Source: an uncultured Bacilli bacterium
Lineage (GTDB): Bacteria; Bacillota_I; Bacilli_A; RF39; UBA660
NCBI GenBank assembly: GCA_947628565.1
Contig: CANRAH010000001.1
Span: 1 to 64,000 of the forward strand
Direction of reading: 5' to 3'
DNA: 64,000 nucleotides
The translations under genes were made by a program, and so were the position numbers. Numbering within the stretch: position 1 is the stretch's first letter; every line of letters starts with the position of its first letter. Below are positions 27,170-37,669 of this stretch, one piece after another. The notes under the pieces were generated by a model. It was not told the origin of the DNA. It made no database searches and was given only the letters and a program-made list of their open reading frames with translations.

Positions 27170-30100
27170 TTGGGGGTTATTATGAAAAAAATAGTAAATT
27201 TTATAGTAGAAAAAAGATATTTTATTTTAATATTATTTTTAATTTTAACATCTATTTCATTTATCTTATCTAGCAAGGTAAACATAAATTATGATATTAC
27301 AAAATACTTGCCAAGTTCATCACAAGTTAAAACTGGTATGAATATTATGAACAAGGAATTTAAAAGTGAAATAAGTACACTTAATATAATGGTTGATAAA
27401 ATTGAAAATAAAGATGAGCTTGATAATTATTTAAACAGTTTTGATGACGTAACTGATATTGAATATGAAGATAAAGATAATTATACACTTATAACACTTA
27501 CTCTTAATTTACCACCTGATTCAAAAGAGGCAAAAAAAATATATACAACTTTAAATGAATATTTTGAAGACTCTTTATATGATACAAGTGGTAATGTATC
27601 TGATTATAATAAAACTGTATTACCATTTTATATTGTTGTACTTGCTGTTGGTTGTGCGCTTATTATATTAATTATAATGTGTGAGTCATATGTTGAACCA
27701 TTTTTGTTTTTAATTTCAATTTTGATTGCTGTTGTATTAAATAGTGGTAGTAATATAATCTTTAGTAGTGTATCTAATGTTACTAATTCTATTTGTGCAA
27801 TTCTACAGATGGCACTTTCAATGGATTATTCTATTATGCTTATGAATAGATATAGGCAAGAAAGATTAACAGAATCTAATAAAATAGAGGCTATGAAGAA
27901 AGCATTATACCATTCATTTAAAGCTATTTCAAGTAGTTCTGTTACTACTATAGTAGGTCTAATTGCTTTAGTATTTATGAGTTTTACAATAGGTAGGGAT
28001 TTAGGTTTTGTTCTTGCAAAAGGTGTATTATTTAGCTTAATTAGTATATTTACAGTATTACCTTGTTTAATACTTATGTGTGATAAGTTGATATATAAAA
28101 CTAAAAAGAAAAGTCCATTTATAAAGTTAGATTTTATAGGCAAAATATCTTATAAATGTAGACATATCGCACTTATATTATTCATTTTAATATTTATATC
28201 TAGTTACTTTTTAAAAGGTAATTTAGGTATAGTATACACACAATCAGGTACAAGTGAAATAGAAAAGACATTTAAATTAAATAATCAGATGGCTATTATA
28301 TATAAAAATAAAGATGAAGATATTATTTCAAAATATTGTAATGAACTAGAAAATAATACTGATAGTGTGTTATGTTATTCAAATACAATTAATATGCCAC
28401 TTAAATATAATGAATTAAATAGTAAATTTGAAGAATTAGGTAAGAATATAAAAGTGGATGATTATCTTTTAAAAATTGTTTATTATCACTATAATAATAA
28501 AAAAGAAAATAATGTAGTTAAACTTAATGATTTAATTAATTTTATTAAAAATGATGTATATAATAACGATAAATTTAATAAAGATATAGAGAATATTAAA
28601 GGTGATATAGAATTACTTAGTAATTTTATTGATACAAATAAATTAAGAAGTCCAAGAACTATAGAAGAAATATCTGATACATTAAATATTAGTGAAAATA
28701 TAGTAAACGATTTATTAATTTATAATAATTCTAAAAATATAGCAAATAAACTTACAATAAATGAATTTATAAGTTTTATGAATAACTATGTTTTAACTCA
28801 AGATAAATACAAAAATAGTGTAGATGAAAAAACAAAAGATAGTTTAAATAATGTATCTAAATTTATCAACAAAGATAAAATAAATACAAAATCTACATCA
28901 GATGAAATAGCAAAGTTATTTGGGATAGATGAAAATAGTGTTAATAATATATACACATATTATTTAATTAATAGTGAGATAGAAGATAAATTATCTTTAT
29001 ATGAGTTTGCAACATTTACAAGTAAATTATTTGATAGTGAATATGGATATTTATTTGATGAAGACTCTAAAGAAAGTATAGACATGCTTAAAACTTTCAG
29101 TAATAAAGAATTTATAAATACTAAAATGGATTTAAAAGATTTAGCTAATACATTTAAAATTCAAGAAGGTATTATAAATATTTTAGTTAATGCATTATTT
29201 AAAACTACTGATATAAAGTTATCACCATATGAATTTATAACATCTATTGTTAATAATAAAGATATATATAACATATTAGGAGCGCAAAAAGAACAAGTAA
29301 ATCTTTTATATTCTATTATGGATAGTACTAATAATGATATTAAATATAATTATCAAGAATTAAGTATATATCTAAATACTTTAGGTTCTAAAATAGATGA
29401 TACTACATTAAAAAGTATATATAGTTTATATCTATCTAGTAGTTTAAAGCTTTCACCATATGAATTTGTAAATTTTATTATTTCTAATAAAGATAGTGAA
29501 AAGTTAAATAGTATAGATCAAAATACATTATCATTGCTTACTCAACTTAAAAATATTATGGATGGTGTATTGAATGATACAAAGTATACAGCAAAACAGT
29601 TATCTAATGTTTTAAAACAGTCAGAAGATGATTTAAAATTAATTTATTCATTATACAGTACACAAAATAAAAAATTAACTATATCATATCAAGATTTTAT
29701 AAGTTTACTTATTAATGATATTTTAACTCAAGATAAATATAAAAATAATTTTGATGATTATTCAAGAACTAGACTTACTATATTAGATGGTATAATAAAA
29801 GATTCACTTAATAATAAAAAGTATACGAAAGATGAGTTATATACTTTACTTAGTGGTTTATCAAGTAACCTTGATAAGAATTTAATAGATTTAGTATATA
29901 TATACTATGGAAGTGTTAATGAATACGATGAAAATTGGACCTTTACTATAGAAGAATTTTCTAGATATTTAAATGAAGAAATATTAAAAGATACTAGGTT
30001 TGATAATTATATAGATGATGATATGAAACAAGACATAATTGATTCTAAAGAAAGTGTTAAAGATGCTAAAGATATGTTAATAGGTAATAATTATTCACGT

Positions 30101-30748
30101 ATAGTATTAAATACAAAACTAAAACCTGAATCAGATGAAACATTTAAATTTATTAAAAAAATCAAATCTGATTTAGATAAAAAAACAGATGAATTTTATG
30201 TTATAGGAGATTCTCCTATGGCTCTTGAGATGAGTGAAACATTTAATAATGAACTTAATTTTATTACAATACTTACAATGATATTTATATTTATTATAGT
30301 AGTTATTACATTTAAATCAATTTTAATACCTATAATACTTGTATTACTTATACAGTGTGCAGTATTCTTAACTATGGGAATTTTATCATTCACGGGAACT
30401 GTATATTTTATTTCTATATTAATAGTTCAAAGTATTTTGATGGGTGCAACTATTGATTATGCTATACTTTATACATCATACTATCTTGAATCAAGAAAAA
30501 CAGAAGATATTAAAACATCTATTATAAATGCATATAATAATTCCATTCATACGATACTTACAAGCGCCCTTGTGCTTATAATTGTTACATTTATAGTAGG
30601 TAAATTTTCAAGTGCAGTTGCTGCTAAAATATGTATGACTCTTTCACAAGGAACACTTTGTTCAGCATTATTAATATTAATATTACTTCCATCAGTCATA
30701 TCTGCTTGCGATAAATTTATTATGAAAAATAAAAGACATAAAAAATAA
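27170..30748 (+). CDS. MMPL/RND-family membrane protein with long repeat-containing extracytoplasmic region
   Basis: Two TM bundles (SMDYSIMLMNRYRQER; MGATIDYAILYTSYYLESRK) flanking a long helical central region. Confidence 0.88.
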   Translation: MGVIMKKIVNFIVEKRYFILILFLILTSISFILSSKVNINYDITKYLPSSSQVKTGMNIMNKEFKSEISTLNIMVDKIENKDELDNYLNSFDDVTDIEYEDKDNYTLITLTLNLPPDSKEAKKIYTTLNEYFEDSLYDTSGNVSDYNKTVLPFYIVVLAVGCALIILIIMCESYVEPFLFLISILIAVVLNSGSNIIFSSVSNVTNSICAILQMALSMDYSIMLMNRYRQERLTESNKIEAMKKALYHSFKAISSSSVTTIVGLIALVFMSFTIGRDLGFVLAKGVLFSLISIFTVLPCLILMCDKLIYKTKKKSPFIKLDFIGKISYKCRHIALILFILIFISSYFLKGNLGIVYTQSGTSEIEKTFKLNNQMAIIYKNKDEDIISKYCNELENNTDSVLCYSNTINMPLKYNELNSKFEELGKNIKVDDYLLKIVYYHYNNKKENNVVKLNDLINFIKNDVYNNDKFNKDIENIKGDIELLSNFIDTNKLRSPRTIEEISDTLNISENIVNDLLIYNNSKNIANKLTINEFISFMNNYVLTQDKYKNSVDEKTKDSLNNVSKFINKDKINTKSTSDEIAKLFGIDENSVNNIYTYYLINSEIEDKLSLYEFATFTSKLFDSEYGYLFDEDSKESIDMLKTFSNKEFINTKMDLKDLANTFKIQEGIINILVNALFKTTDIKLSPYEFITSIVNNKDIYNILGAQKEQVNLLYSIMDSTNNDIKYNYQELSIYLNTLGSKIDDTTLKSIYSLYLSSSLKLSPYEFVNFIISNKDSEKLNSIDQNTLSLLTQLKNIMDGVLNDTKYTAKQLSNVLKQSEDDLKLIYSLYSTQNKKLTISYQDFISLLINDILTQDKYKNNFDDYSRTRLTILDGIIKDSLNNKKYTKDELYTLLSGLSSNLDKNLIDLVYIYYGSVNEYDENWTFTIEEFSRYLNEEILKDTRFDNYIDDDMKQDIIDSKESVKDAKDMLIGNNYSRIVLNTKLKPESDETFKFIKKIKSDLDKKTDEFYVIGDSPMALEMSETFNNELNFITILTMIFIFIIVVITFKSILIPIILVLLIQCAVFLTMGILSFTGTVYFISILIVQSILMGATIDYAILYTSYYLESRKTEDIKTSIINAYNNSIHTILTSALVLIIVTFIVGKFSSAVAAKICMTLSQGTLCSALLILILLPSVISACDKFIMKNKRHKK

Positions 30749-30796
30749 ATTAAACTATAAATATATTTATTAAGTTCTGATGTTTTTATAGTATAA

Positions 30797-30902
30797 ATAA
30801 TGCAACAAATTTAAGACTTACTGTATTATCTAGCAATGAGGTCGTTTTGAATGTTAGTGATATTATATTAACTATGAAAAGAATAAATGATTTAACCGCT
30901 TA
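30797..30902 (+). pseudogene. Possible short gene remnant
   Basis: Open stretch INNATNLRLTVLSSNEVVLNVSDIILTMKRINDLTA*, no start codon. Confidence 0.25.
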
Positions 30903-30906
30903 AAAT

Positions 30907-30937
30907 ATATGAAGATTTAAATATCTTCTTTTTTTAT
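30907..30937 (+). terminator. Terminator
   Basis: atatgaagatttaaatatcttctttttttatt. Confidence 0.65.
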
Positions 30938-31045
30938 TGCAATTTATAATTATTGATAAATTAGGGATAATATGGTATGATGATTTATAGCGAATAACTT
31001 TGAAGTTATATAAAATAAAAATATAAAGGAGTGAATTAAAAAGTT

Positions 31046-31903
31046 ATGAAAAATTATATAAAATTGATGAGGCCAAAACATTATTTAAAAAATATACTTA
31101 TATTTTTTCCTTTAATTTTCTCTGGATTATTATTTCAAAAAGATAAATTTCTTTCTTGCTTTATAGGATTTGTTGTATTTTCCTTGGTAGCATCAAGTAT
31201 ATATATAATAAATGACATACGTGATAAAGAAAAAGATAAAATGCACGATATAAAAAAGAATAGACCGATAGCTTCTGGTAAAGTAAGTGTTTTTAATGCT
31301 GCGATTCTAGCTATAGTTTTAATATTTGTAGCGCTTTTGCTTCAATATTTTTTCCTTAGTAAGGTAACTGTAAGTTACCTATATATACTAGTATATATGA
31401 TATTAAATATATTTTATAGCTTTGGATTTAAAAATATTCCTTTAGTTGATATAACAATTTTAGTAATAGGTTTTTTAATAAGGGTATTATATGGGGCTTC
31501 TTTAATTGGTATTACTATTTCTAATTGGTTATATTTAACAATAATATCAATATCTTTTTATTTGGGATTGAGTAAAAGAAGAAATGAGATAAAAAAATCT
31601 GGATCTAAATCAAGGAAAGTATTGATGTATTATAATGAAAATTTTTTAGATAAAAATATGTATATGTGTTTTTCATTAGCTATTGTATTTTATTCTTTAT
31701 GGGCTTCTAGTTTTAATAACCAACTTATGATGTGGACTATTCCATTAGTTATATTGGTATGTATGAGATACAGTATGGATATAGAAAAAGATGATTTTGG
31801 CGATCCTGTAGATGTAATTTATTCCGATAAATTTTTATTAATATTTACCTTTTTAATTGGTATATCAATAGTAGGAATAATTTATTTTGGAGGTAATTTA
31901 TGA
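31046..31903 (+). CDS. UbiA-family prenyltransferase, decaprenyl-phosphate phosphoribosyltransferase-like
   Basis: LMRPKHYLKNILIFFPLIFSG; YIINDIRDKEKDKMHDIKKNRPIASG. Confidence 0.88.
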   Translation: MKNYIKLMRPKHYLKNILIFFPLIFSGLLFQKDKFLSCFIGFVVFSLVASSIYIINDIRDKEKDKMHDIKKNRPIASGKVSVFNAAILAIVLIFVALLLQYFFLSKVTVSYLYILVYMILNIFYSFGFKNIPLVDITILVIGFLIRVLYGASLIGITISNWLYLTIISISFYLGLSKRRNEIKKSGSKSRKVLMYYNENFLDKNMYMCFSLAIVFYSLWASSFNNQLMMWTIPLVILVCMRYSMDIEKDDFGDPVDVIYSDKFLLIFTFLIGISIVGIIYFGGNL

Positions 31904-33444
31904 TTCAAAAATTAAAAAATGTAATATGCTCTCGATATACTATAACTAATATTTTTTATGTATTATGTATAAGTTTATTTATCTGTTCAAGCATAAGCCC
32001 ATTTTTAACTTTATATAAAATGAATAAAATACGCTCTATATTTTTTTTGGTATCAGCTTTATTGATAGTTGCTATTTATATATATATATTAAAAAAAATA
32101 AAAGTGGAGAAAAAATGGATTGAATATATTTTGGTTGCAGTTATAATACTTATAGGTCTTTTCCTTAGAGTAGGTGTTAATAGAGTTCTAAAAACTTATC
32201 CTGTCTCTGATTTTAATACACCTCATTCAGTATATAATGCTTTAAATAGTGGAGAAGATATTTTCAGTAAAAAAGCAACAACCGAGGAGTTAACTTTTTA
32301 TCAGAGATATTATGCTATGTATCCTGCATGGTATACATATATGAAGATTATATCTTTTGTATATGATGTTTTTGGACATAAATTAAGATATATTAAGATT
32401 ATGAATTGGCTTTTATATTGTTTATCTGCTCTTTTAGTATATTGGATAGCAAAAAAAATTATGAATAAAAAAATTGGATACCTGGCCATTAGTTTATTTG
32501 CTTGTTTTCCATCCTTGATCCTTTATACTAATATAACAACACCAGATCATTTTTCACTATTATTTTTCTTGTGTTTTATAGCTAGTTGGGTCAAAATGTT
32601 TGAATATAGAAAAACGTTTGATAAAAGATTATATTTATGGGGCTTTATAAATATTATATTTATTGTTTGTATAAATCTCTTTAAGCCATTATCTATATTG
32701 GGATTATTAGTATTTATATGTTCAGAACTTTTGTGTTTTATTTTCCCAATTTTGTTTAATAAAGAAAAAATTAAATATTATTTAAAAAAGCACTTTCTTT
32801 TTTCAATAATATTTGTAGTAATTTGTACTGTATCAATTTTTGGTTCAAGCAAAATTTTAAATTATTGTGTTGAAAAGCAGATAAATACAAAGGTAGTAGA
32901 TTCAACAGGACTTTATTTGTTATGGGGATATTCAATAGATGAAAATAAAAATTATAATTCACAAGTAGCTACTGGCATTTTTGAAGATTTGTTGGTTAAA
33001 TATAAATATGATTTAAAGAAAGTAATGGATGAAATATCAGTTCTAGCTAAAGAACAAATAAAAAATAATTTAAAATATCTACCAACGATATTTCATCAAA
33101 AATTTCAAATAGGATTTTCTAATGAAGATGATATATTTTCGTTTTCAAATAATAGTAACAATATATATTATCAAGCAGATATGTTAAAAAAATATAAAAA
33201 TATTTATGTTTATTTTGCTAATATCTTTATGAGTGTTTTATGGATTATGAGTTCTATTTCATTATTAAAAGAAATTTTTGATGATGAAAAAAATAATATG
33301 AAAACAGTACTTGCGCTTACTATATTGGGTTATATTTTAGTTTTATTACTTGGAGGAATTCAGGGAAGATATAAAATGCTTATATCAGGTGTATTATGTA
33401 TACTTGCATCTACGTGTTGTTCAAAAAAAGAAGAGGTGAAATAA
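31900..33444 (+). CDS. Polytopic GT39/GT-C-like glycosyltransferase
   Basis: Many TM segments; YPVSDFNTPHSVYNALNSGEDIF loop; LFACFPSLILYTNITTPDHFSLLF. Confidence 0.75.
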   Translation: MIQKLKNVICSRYTITNIFYVLCISLFICSSISPFLTLYKMNKIRSIFFLVSALLIVAIYIYILKKIKVEKKWIEYILVAVIILIGLFLRVGVNRVLKTYPVSDFNTPHSVYNALNSGEDIFSKKATTEELTFYQRYYAMYPAWYTYMKIISFVYDVFGHKLRYIKIMNWLLYCLSALLVYWIAKKIMNKKIGYLAISLFACFPSLILYTNITTPDHFSLLFFLCFIASWVKMFEYRKTFDKRLYLWGFINIIFIVCINLFKPLSILGLLVFICSELLCFIFPILFNKEKIKYYLKKHFLFSIIFVVICTVSIFGSSKILNYCVEKQINTKVVDSTGLYLLWGYSIDENKNYNSQVATGIFEDLLVKYKYDLKKVMDEISVLAKEQIKNNLKYLPTIFHQKFQIGFSNEDDIFSFSNNSNNIYYQADMLKKYKNIYVYFANIFMSVLWIMSSISLLKEIFDDEKNNMKTVLALTILGYILVLLLGGIQGRYKMLISGVLCILASTCCSKKEEVK

Positions 33445-33445
33445 T

Positions 33446-34450
33446 GTGTTAGTTTCTGTTGTTGTTGCATGCTATAATGTTGAAAAATATGTTCAAAAAT
33501 GTGTAGATTCTATAAAAAAACAAACTTATAAAAATTTAGAAATTATATTGTACGATGATTGCTCTAAAGATAATACTAGGGAAATACTTAATGAAATAAA
33601 AAAACAAGATAATCGTATTAAAGTTTTTTTGGGTAAAGAAAATTATGGACCAGGAGGAGCAAAACAAGAGGGATTAAAAAGATGTAGTGGTGAATATGTT
33701 TGCTTTGTAGATAGTGATGATTATATAGGTGAAAATTATATAATGGACATGATAAAAACTGTAAAAGAAGATAAAGATATTGACATTGTTTCTACAAACT
33801 TTACAAAAGTGGATCAAAATGGTAATGTATCATATATAAGAGATTATAAAAATAATGAGACTGTTTTGTGGCAAAAAATTAGTACAGTTAGTAAACTATT
33901 TAAAAAATCTTTTCTAGATAAGAACAAATTATCTCTTCCTTATGGTATTGTATTAGAGGACGTTTTGTTTTCAAGTGCCTGCTTGCTTGCAAAACCAAAA
34001 ATAGTATTTTGCAATACAGCAGAATATTATTATGTTTTCAATAATTCTTCTATTTCTCATACAACATTAAAAAAATTTAAAAAGAATTCCTTAGATCAAT
34101 CACAAGAATATTTACTTTCGTTGAAAAAACTATTTAATGAAAAAGATGAAGAGGAACTATTGAGTTATTTTTCATTTAAGTTTACTTGTTGGTATTTATT
34201 AAAAAGTGGTAGTAATGTTGGCAAAGTAGAAATGAAAAAGGAATATTCAAAAGCATTTTCTTTTTTGGAAAAAGAATTTCCTAAATTTAAAAAGAATAAG
34301 TATATATCATTATTTCATCCACAAAAAGAAAGAAAAATTATATTTTTTGTTTTATACAATACTAAAATATTATATAAACTACATTTATCTAGGTTTTTTT
34401 ATCAATTATATGGTATGATTAATTTGGAGAAATTATGGCCAAATTTATAA
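33446..34450 (+). CDS. Family 2 glycosyltransferase (GTG/TTG-type start)
   Basis: VSVVVACYNVEKYVQKCVDSIKKQTYKNLEIILYDDCSKDNT; CFVDSDDYI. Confidence 0.92.
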   Translation: MLVSVVVACYNVEKYVQKCVDSIKKQTYKNLEIILYDDCSKDNTREILNEIKKQDNRIKVFLGKENYGPGGAKQEGLKRCSGEYVCFVDSDDYIGENYIMDMIKTVKEDKDIDIVSTNFTKVDQNGNVSYIRDYKNNETVLWQKISTVSKLFKKSFLDKNKLSLPYGIVLEDVLFSSACLLAKPKIVFCNTAEYYYVFNNSSISHTTLKKFKKNSLDQSQEYLLSLKKLFNEKDEEELLSYFSFKFTCWYLLKSGSNVGKVEMKKEYSKAFSFLEKEFPKFKKNKYISLFHPQKERKIIFFVLYNTKILYKLHLSRFFYQLYGMINLEKLWPNL

Positions 34451-34860
34451 CACCTAAATTTAAAGAATTAATTAGATTTGTAGTTGTTGGGACAATTATG
34501 ACATTAGTTAATTTTGCTTTATTAGCTTTCTTTAAAGAAATAATTGGAATGAATTATTTGATTGCTAATGTTGTATCCTATACAATTTCAGTAGTATTAT
34601 CTTACTTTGTAAATGTAGTTTTTACGTTTAAACAAAAAATAACGCAAGTAAAATCTGAAATAAATAAATTGATAAAGTATTGTTTGATGAAATTAATCTT
34701 TTTAGGACTTGATAGTATTTGTTTATATATAATGGTTGATAAACTTAAGGTTAATTTATATATTAGTAAATTACTGCTTACAATCATTTTTACATTAGGT
34801 TCTTATGGTATAGGAAGAATTATAGTTATGGGGAAAAGAAATGAAATTAATCGTTTATGA
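34435..34860 (+). CDS. GtrA-family membrane protein
   Basis: ELIRFVVVGTIMTLVNFALLAFF; SYTISVVLSYFVNVVFTF. Confidence 0.88.
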   Translation: MAKFITPKFKELIRFVVVGTIMTLVNFALLAFFKEIIGMNYLIANVVSYTISVVLSYFVNVVFTFKQKITQVKSEINKLIKYCLMKLIFLGLDSICLYIMVDKLKVNLYISKLLLTIIFTLGSYGIGRIIVMGKRNEINRL

Positions 34861-35407
34861 TTTTGATGGTACAATTTATGATGGAGATTCTTCAAAAGAT
34901 TTTTATTTATTCTGTTTCAAAAAGAAAAAATCAATATGTAAATATTGGATAAAACAATTTTTTACTTTTGCATTATACATATTAAAATTAAAAAGTAAAA
35001 CAGAATTAAAGGAAGCTTTCTTCATCTTTTTAAAAGATTTTAAAGATATTGATAAATTAATAGAAGAATTTTGGAATAAAAATTTTTGTAAAATAAAAAA
35101 ATGGTATTTAATTAAGCAACATAATGATGATGTTATAATATCAGCTTCTCCAGAATTTTTATTAGAGATTCCTTGTAAAAAATTGAACGTAAAGGAATTA
35201 ATAGGTTCAAAGGTAGATATAAAAACAGGTAAATTTTTTGAAAAAAATTGTTATGGTGAAGAAAAGGTCAGAAGATTTAAACAAAAGTATCCAAATGCAA
35301 CAATAACAGAAATTTATACAGATAGTAAATCTGATTTACCATTGATTAAAATTTCAAAAGCTAGTTTTATTGTAAAAAAGGATAAAGTTATACCATACTT
35401 CAAATAA
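34841..35407 (+). CDS. HAD-IB family phosphatase
   Basis: VYDFDGTIYDGDSSKDF; ISASPEFLLEIPCKKL; YTDSKSDLPLI. Confidence 0.88.
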   Translation: MKLIVYDFDGTIYDGDSSKDFYLFCFKKKKSICKYWIKQFFTFALYILKLKSKTELKEAFFIFLKDFKDIDKLIEEFWNKNFCKIKKWYLIKQHNDDVIISASPEFLLEIPCKKLNVKELIGSKVDIKTGKFFEKNCYGEEKVRRFKQKYPNATITEIYTDSKSDLPLIKISKASFIVKKDKVIPYFK

Positions 35408-35469
35408 AAGAATTAAATATATAAATAGACTTATGATTAGAAATTTGATAAAATAGCGTTGGTGATAAT

Positions 35470-37611
35470 ATGAAGCCCGAATTACTTGCTCCTGTTGGAA
35501 ATATGGAGTGCTTATTTGCAGCAATTAATGCAGGATGTGATGCAGTATATTTATCTGGAATAAATTTTGGTGCAAGAAGTTTTGCTGGAAATTTTACTTT
35601 AGATGAACTTACAAAAGCAATTAATACATGCCATTTGTATGGTGTAAAGGTTTACGTTACGGTAAATACTTTAATATATGATGATGAAGTAGAAAAATTT
35701 ATGCAATATATAGACTTTTTGCACAAAAACAATGTAGATGCTTTAATAATGCAAGATATTGGTATGATTGATTTAGTAAGAAAAACACATCCCACTTTAG
35801 ATATTCATGCATCTACACAAGCCCATATTCACAATTTAGAAGGGGTAAAATTGATGCAAAAATTGGGTTTAAAACGAGTAGTTTTAGCTCGTGAAACCCC
35901 TATAGAATTAGTAGAAGAAATAAAGAAAAATACTAAAATAGAACTTGAAATATTTATACATGGCGCACTTTGTATGAGTTATTCTGGTGAATGTTTGATG
36001 AGCGCTTTAATAGGGGAAAGATCAGGTAATAGAGGTACTTGCGCACAATGCTGTAGACAACCATATGATTTAGAAATAGATGAAAAAATTGTAAATAAAG
36101 AAAAATATTTGCTTTCTTGCAAAGATTTAAATACTATAGATAATATAGGTAAATTAATCGATATAGGTGTAGATAGTCTTAAAATTGAAGGAAGAATGAA
36201 AAGACCTGAATATGTTTATTTAATAACATCTCTTTATAGAAAAGCTATAGATAATTATATAAAATATGGTAAAACTAATATAACTTCACAGGATATAAAA
36301 GAGATGAAAAAAATATTTAATAGGGAATTTACTAAAGGATTTTTGTTTAATGCTAAAAATGATGAATATACGAATACGTTTAGACCAAATCATATGGGTA
36401 TTGAAATAGGTATAGTGCTAGATTATAAAAAAGGGGTTATAACTTTGAAATTAACAGATGGATTAAATGTTAATGATGGTATTCGTATAATAGGTAATCC
36501 TGATATTGGCCTTACAGTAATTACTATATATAAAGGCGATAAAAAAGTTAAAAATGCATTTAAAAATGATATAGTAACTATTAAAGTATCTGATGTAGTA
36601 AAAAATGGCAGTCTTGTTTTAAAAACAACTGATTATGAACAATTAAAAAAATTAAATGAAAAAATAAAAATAAATAAGAAGATAAAAATAGATGCAAAAT
36701 GTATTTTAAAACTTGATAAGCCTATTGAATTTAGTGTTACAGATGGAAAAAATATAGTAAATATTAAAAGTGATTATATTGTAACAAAAGCAAAAACATC
36801 AAAAACAACTAAAGATGTAATATTGGAAAAATTAAAAAGAATAAATGATACTATATACGAATATGAAACACTAGAAATAGAAAATGATGATGATATTTTT
36901 GTTCCTATAAATGTGTTGAATGAATTAAGAAGAAAAGTTATGCACACATTAGATGAAAAAAGGATGTATAAAAAAGATTATACATTAGGAAAATATGAGA
37001 TTTGTGTTGATAACTTTAAAAAAGTCAAAGAAAAAAGTGTATTAATAGACACTTATGATAAATATTTGAGTGTTAAAGATAAGTATGATATCATTTATGT
37101 AGATAATTTAGAATTATTCAATAAATTAAATGATAAAAAGTGTGTATTAAAATTAAGTAGAGTTTGTGAGCATTTAGATAATTATGATATACCTGTTTTA
37201 GCTTGTGAATTAGGTAGTGTTTATAAATATAAAAATAAAGATACTGACTTTTCTTTAAATGTTACTAATTCATATAGCGTAGCGTTTTTGCACAGTATGG
37301 GTGTTAAAAAAGTTACATTATCATATGAACTTGATTATAAGCAAATAGAAAATCTTATTAGAGAATATGAAAAAAGATATAAAGCACATCCTAATTTAGA
37401 GGTTATAATAAGTGGATATGAAGAAGCTATGGTATCAAAATATAATTTATTAGAAAAATATAATTGTAAGAATGGATACTTAATTGATAGATTTAAAAAC
37501 AAATATAAAATTAAGATAAAAGATAATTTAATGTATATATATAATTATAAAAAAAGGAATCTTAAAGATAATTTTTATGACATAGGGGTTAATAGTGTAA
37601 GAGATATTTAA
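35470..37611 (+). CDS. U32-family peptidase
   Basis: PELLAPVGNMECLFAAINAGCDAVYLSG; EIFIHGALCMSYSGECLMSALIGERSGNRGTCAQCCRQPY; LKIEGRMKRPEYV. Confidence 0.95.
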   Translation: MKPELLAPVGNMECLFAAINAGCDAVYLSGINFGARSFAGNFTLDELTKAINTCHLYGVKVYVTVNTLIYDDEVEKFMQYIDFLHKNNVDALIMQDIGMIDLVRKTHPTLDIHASTQAHIHNLEGVKLMQKLGLKRVVLARETPIELVEEIKKNTKIELEIFIHGALCMSYSGECLMSALIGERSGNRGTCAQCCRQPYDLEIDEKIVNKEKYLLSCKDLNTIDNIGKLIDIGVDSLKIEGRMKRPEYVYLITSLYRKAIDNYIKYGKTNITSQDIKEMKKIFNREFTKGFLFNAKNDEYTNTFRPNHMGIEIGIVLDYKKGVITLKLTDGLNVNDGIRIIGNPDIGLTVITIYKGDKKVKNAFKNDIVTIKVSDVVKNGSLVLKTTDYEQLKKLNEKIKINKKIKIDAKCILKLDKPIEFSVTDGKNIVNIKSDYIVTKAKTSKTTKDVILEKLKRINDTIYEYETLEIENDDDIFVPINVLNELRRKVMHTLDEKRMYKKDYTLGKYEICVDNFKKVKEKSVLIDTYDKYLSVKDKYDIIYVDNLELFNKLNDKKCVLKLSRVCEHLDNYDIPVLACELGSVYKYKNKDTDFSLNVTNSYSVAFLHSMGVKKVTLSYELDYKQIENLIREYEKRYKAHPNLEVIISGYEEAMVSKYNLLEKYNCKNGYLIDRFKNKYKIKIKDNLMYIYNYKKRNLKDNFYDIGVNSVRDI

Positions 37612-37669
37612 CTTGTTAAATATTTTTTGCTATTATGTGCTTTTAATGATATAATTATTTCGTGATAAT

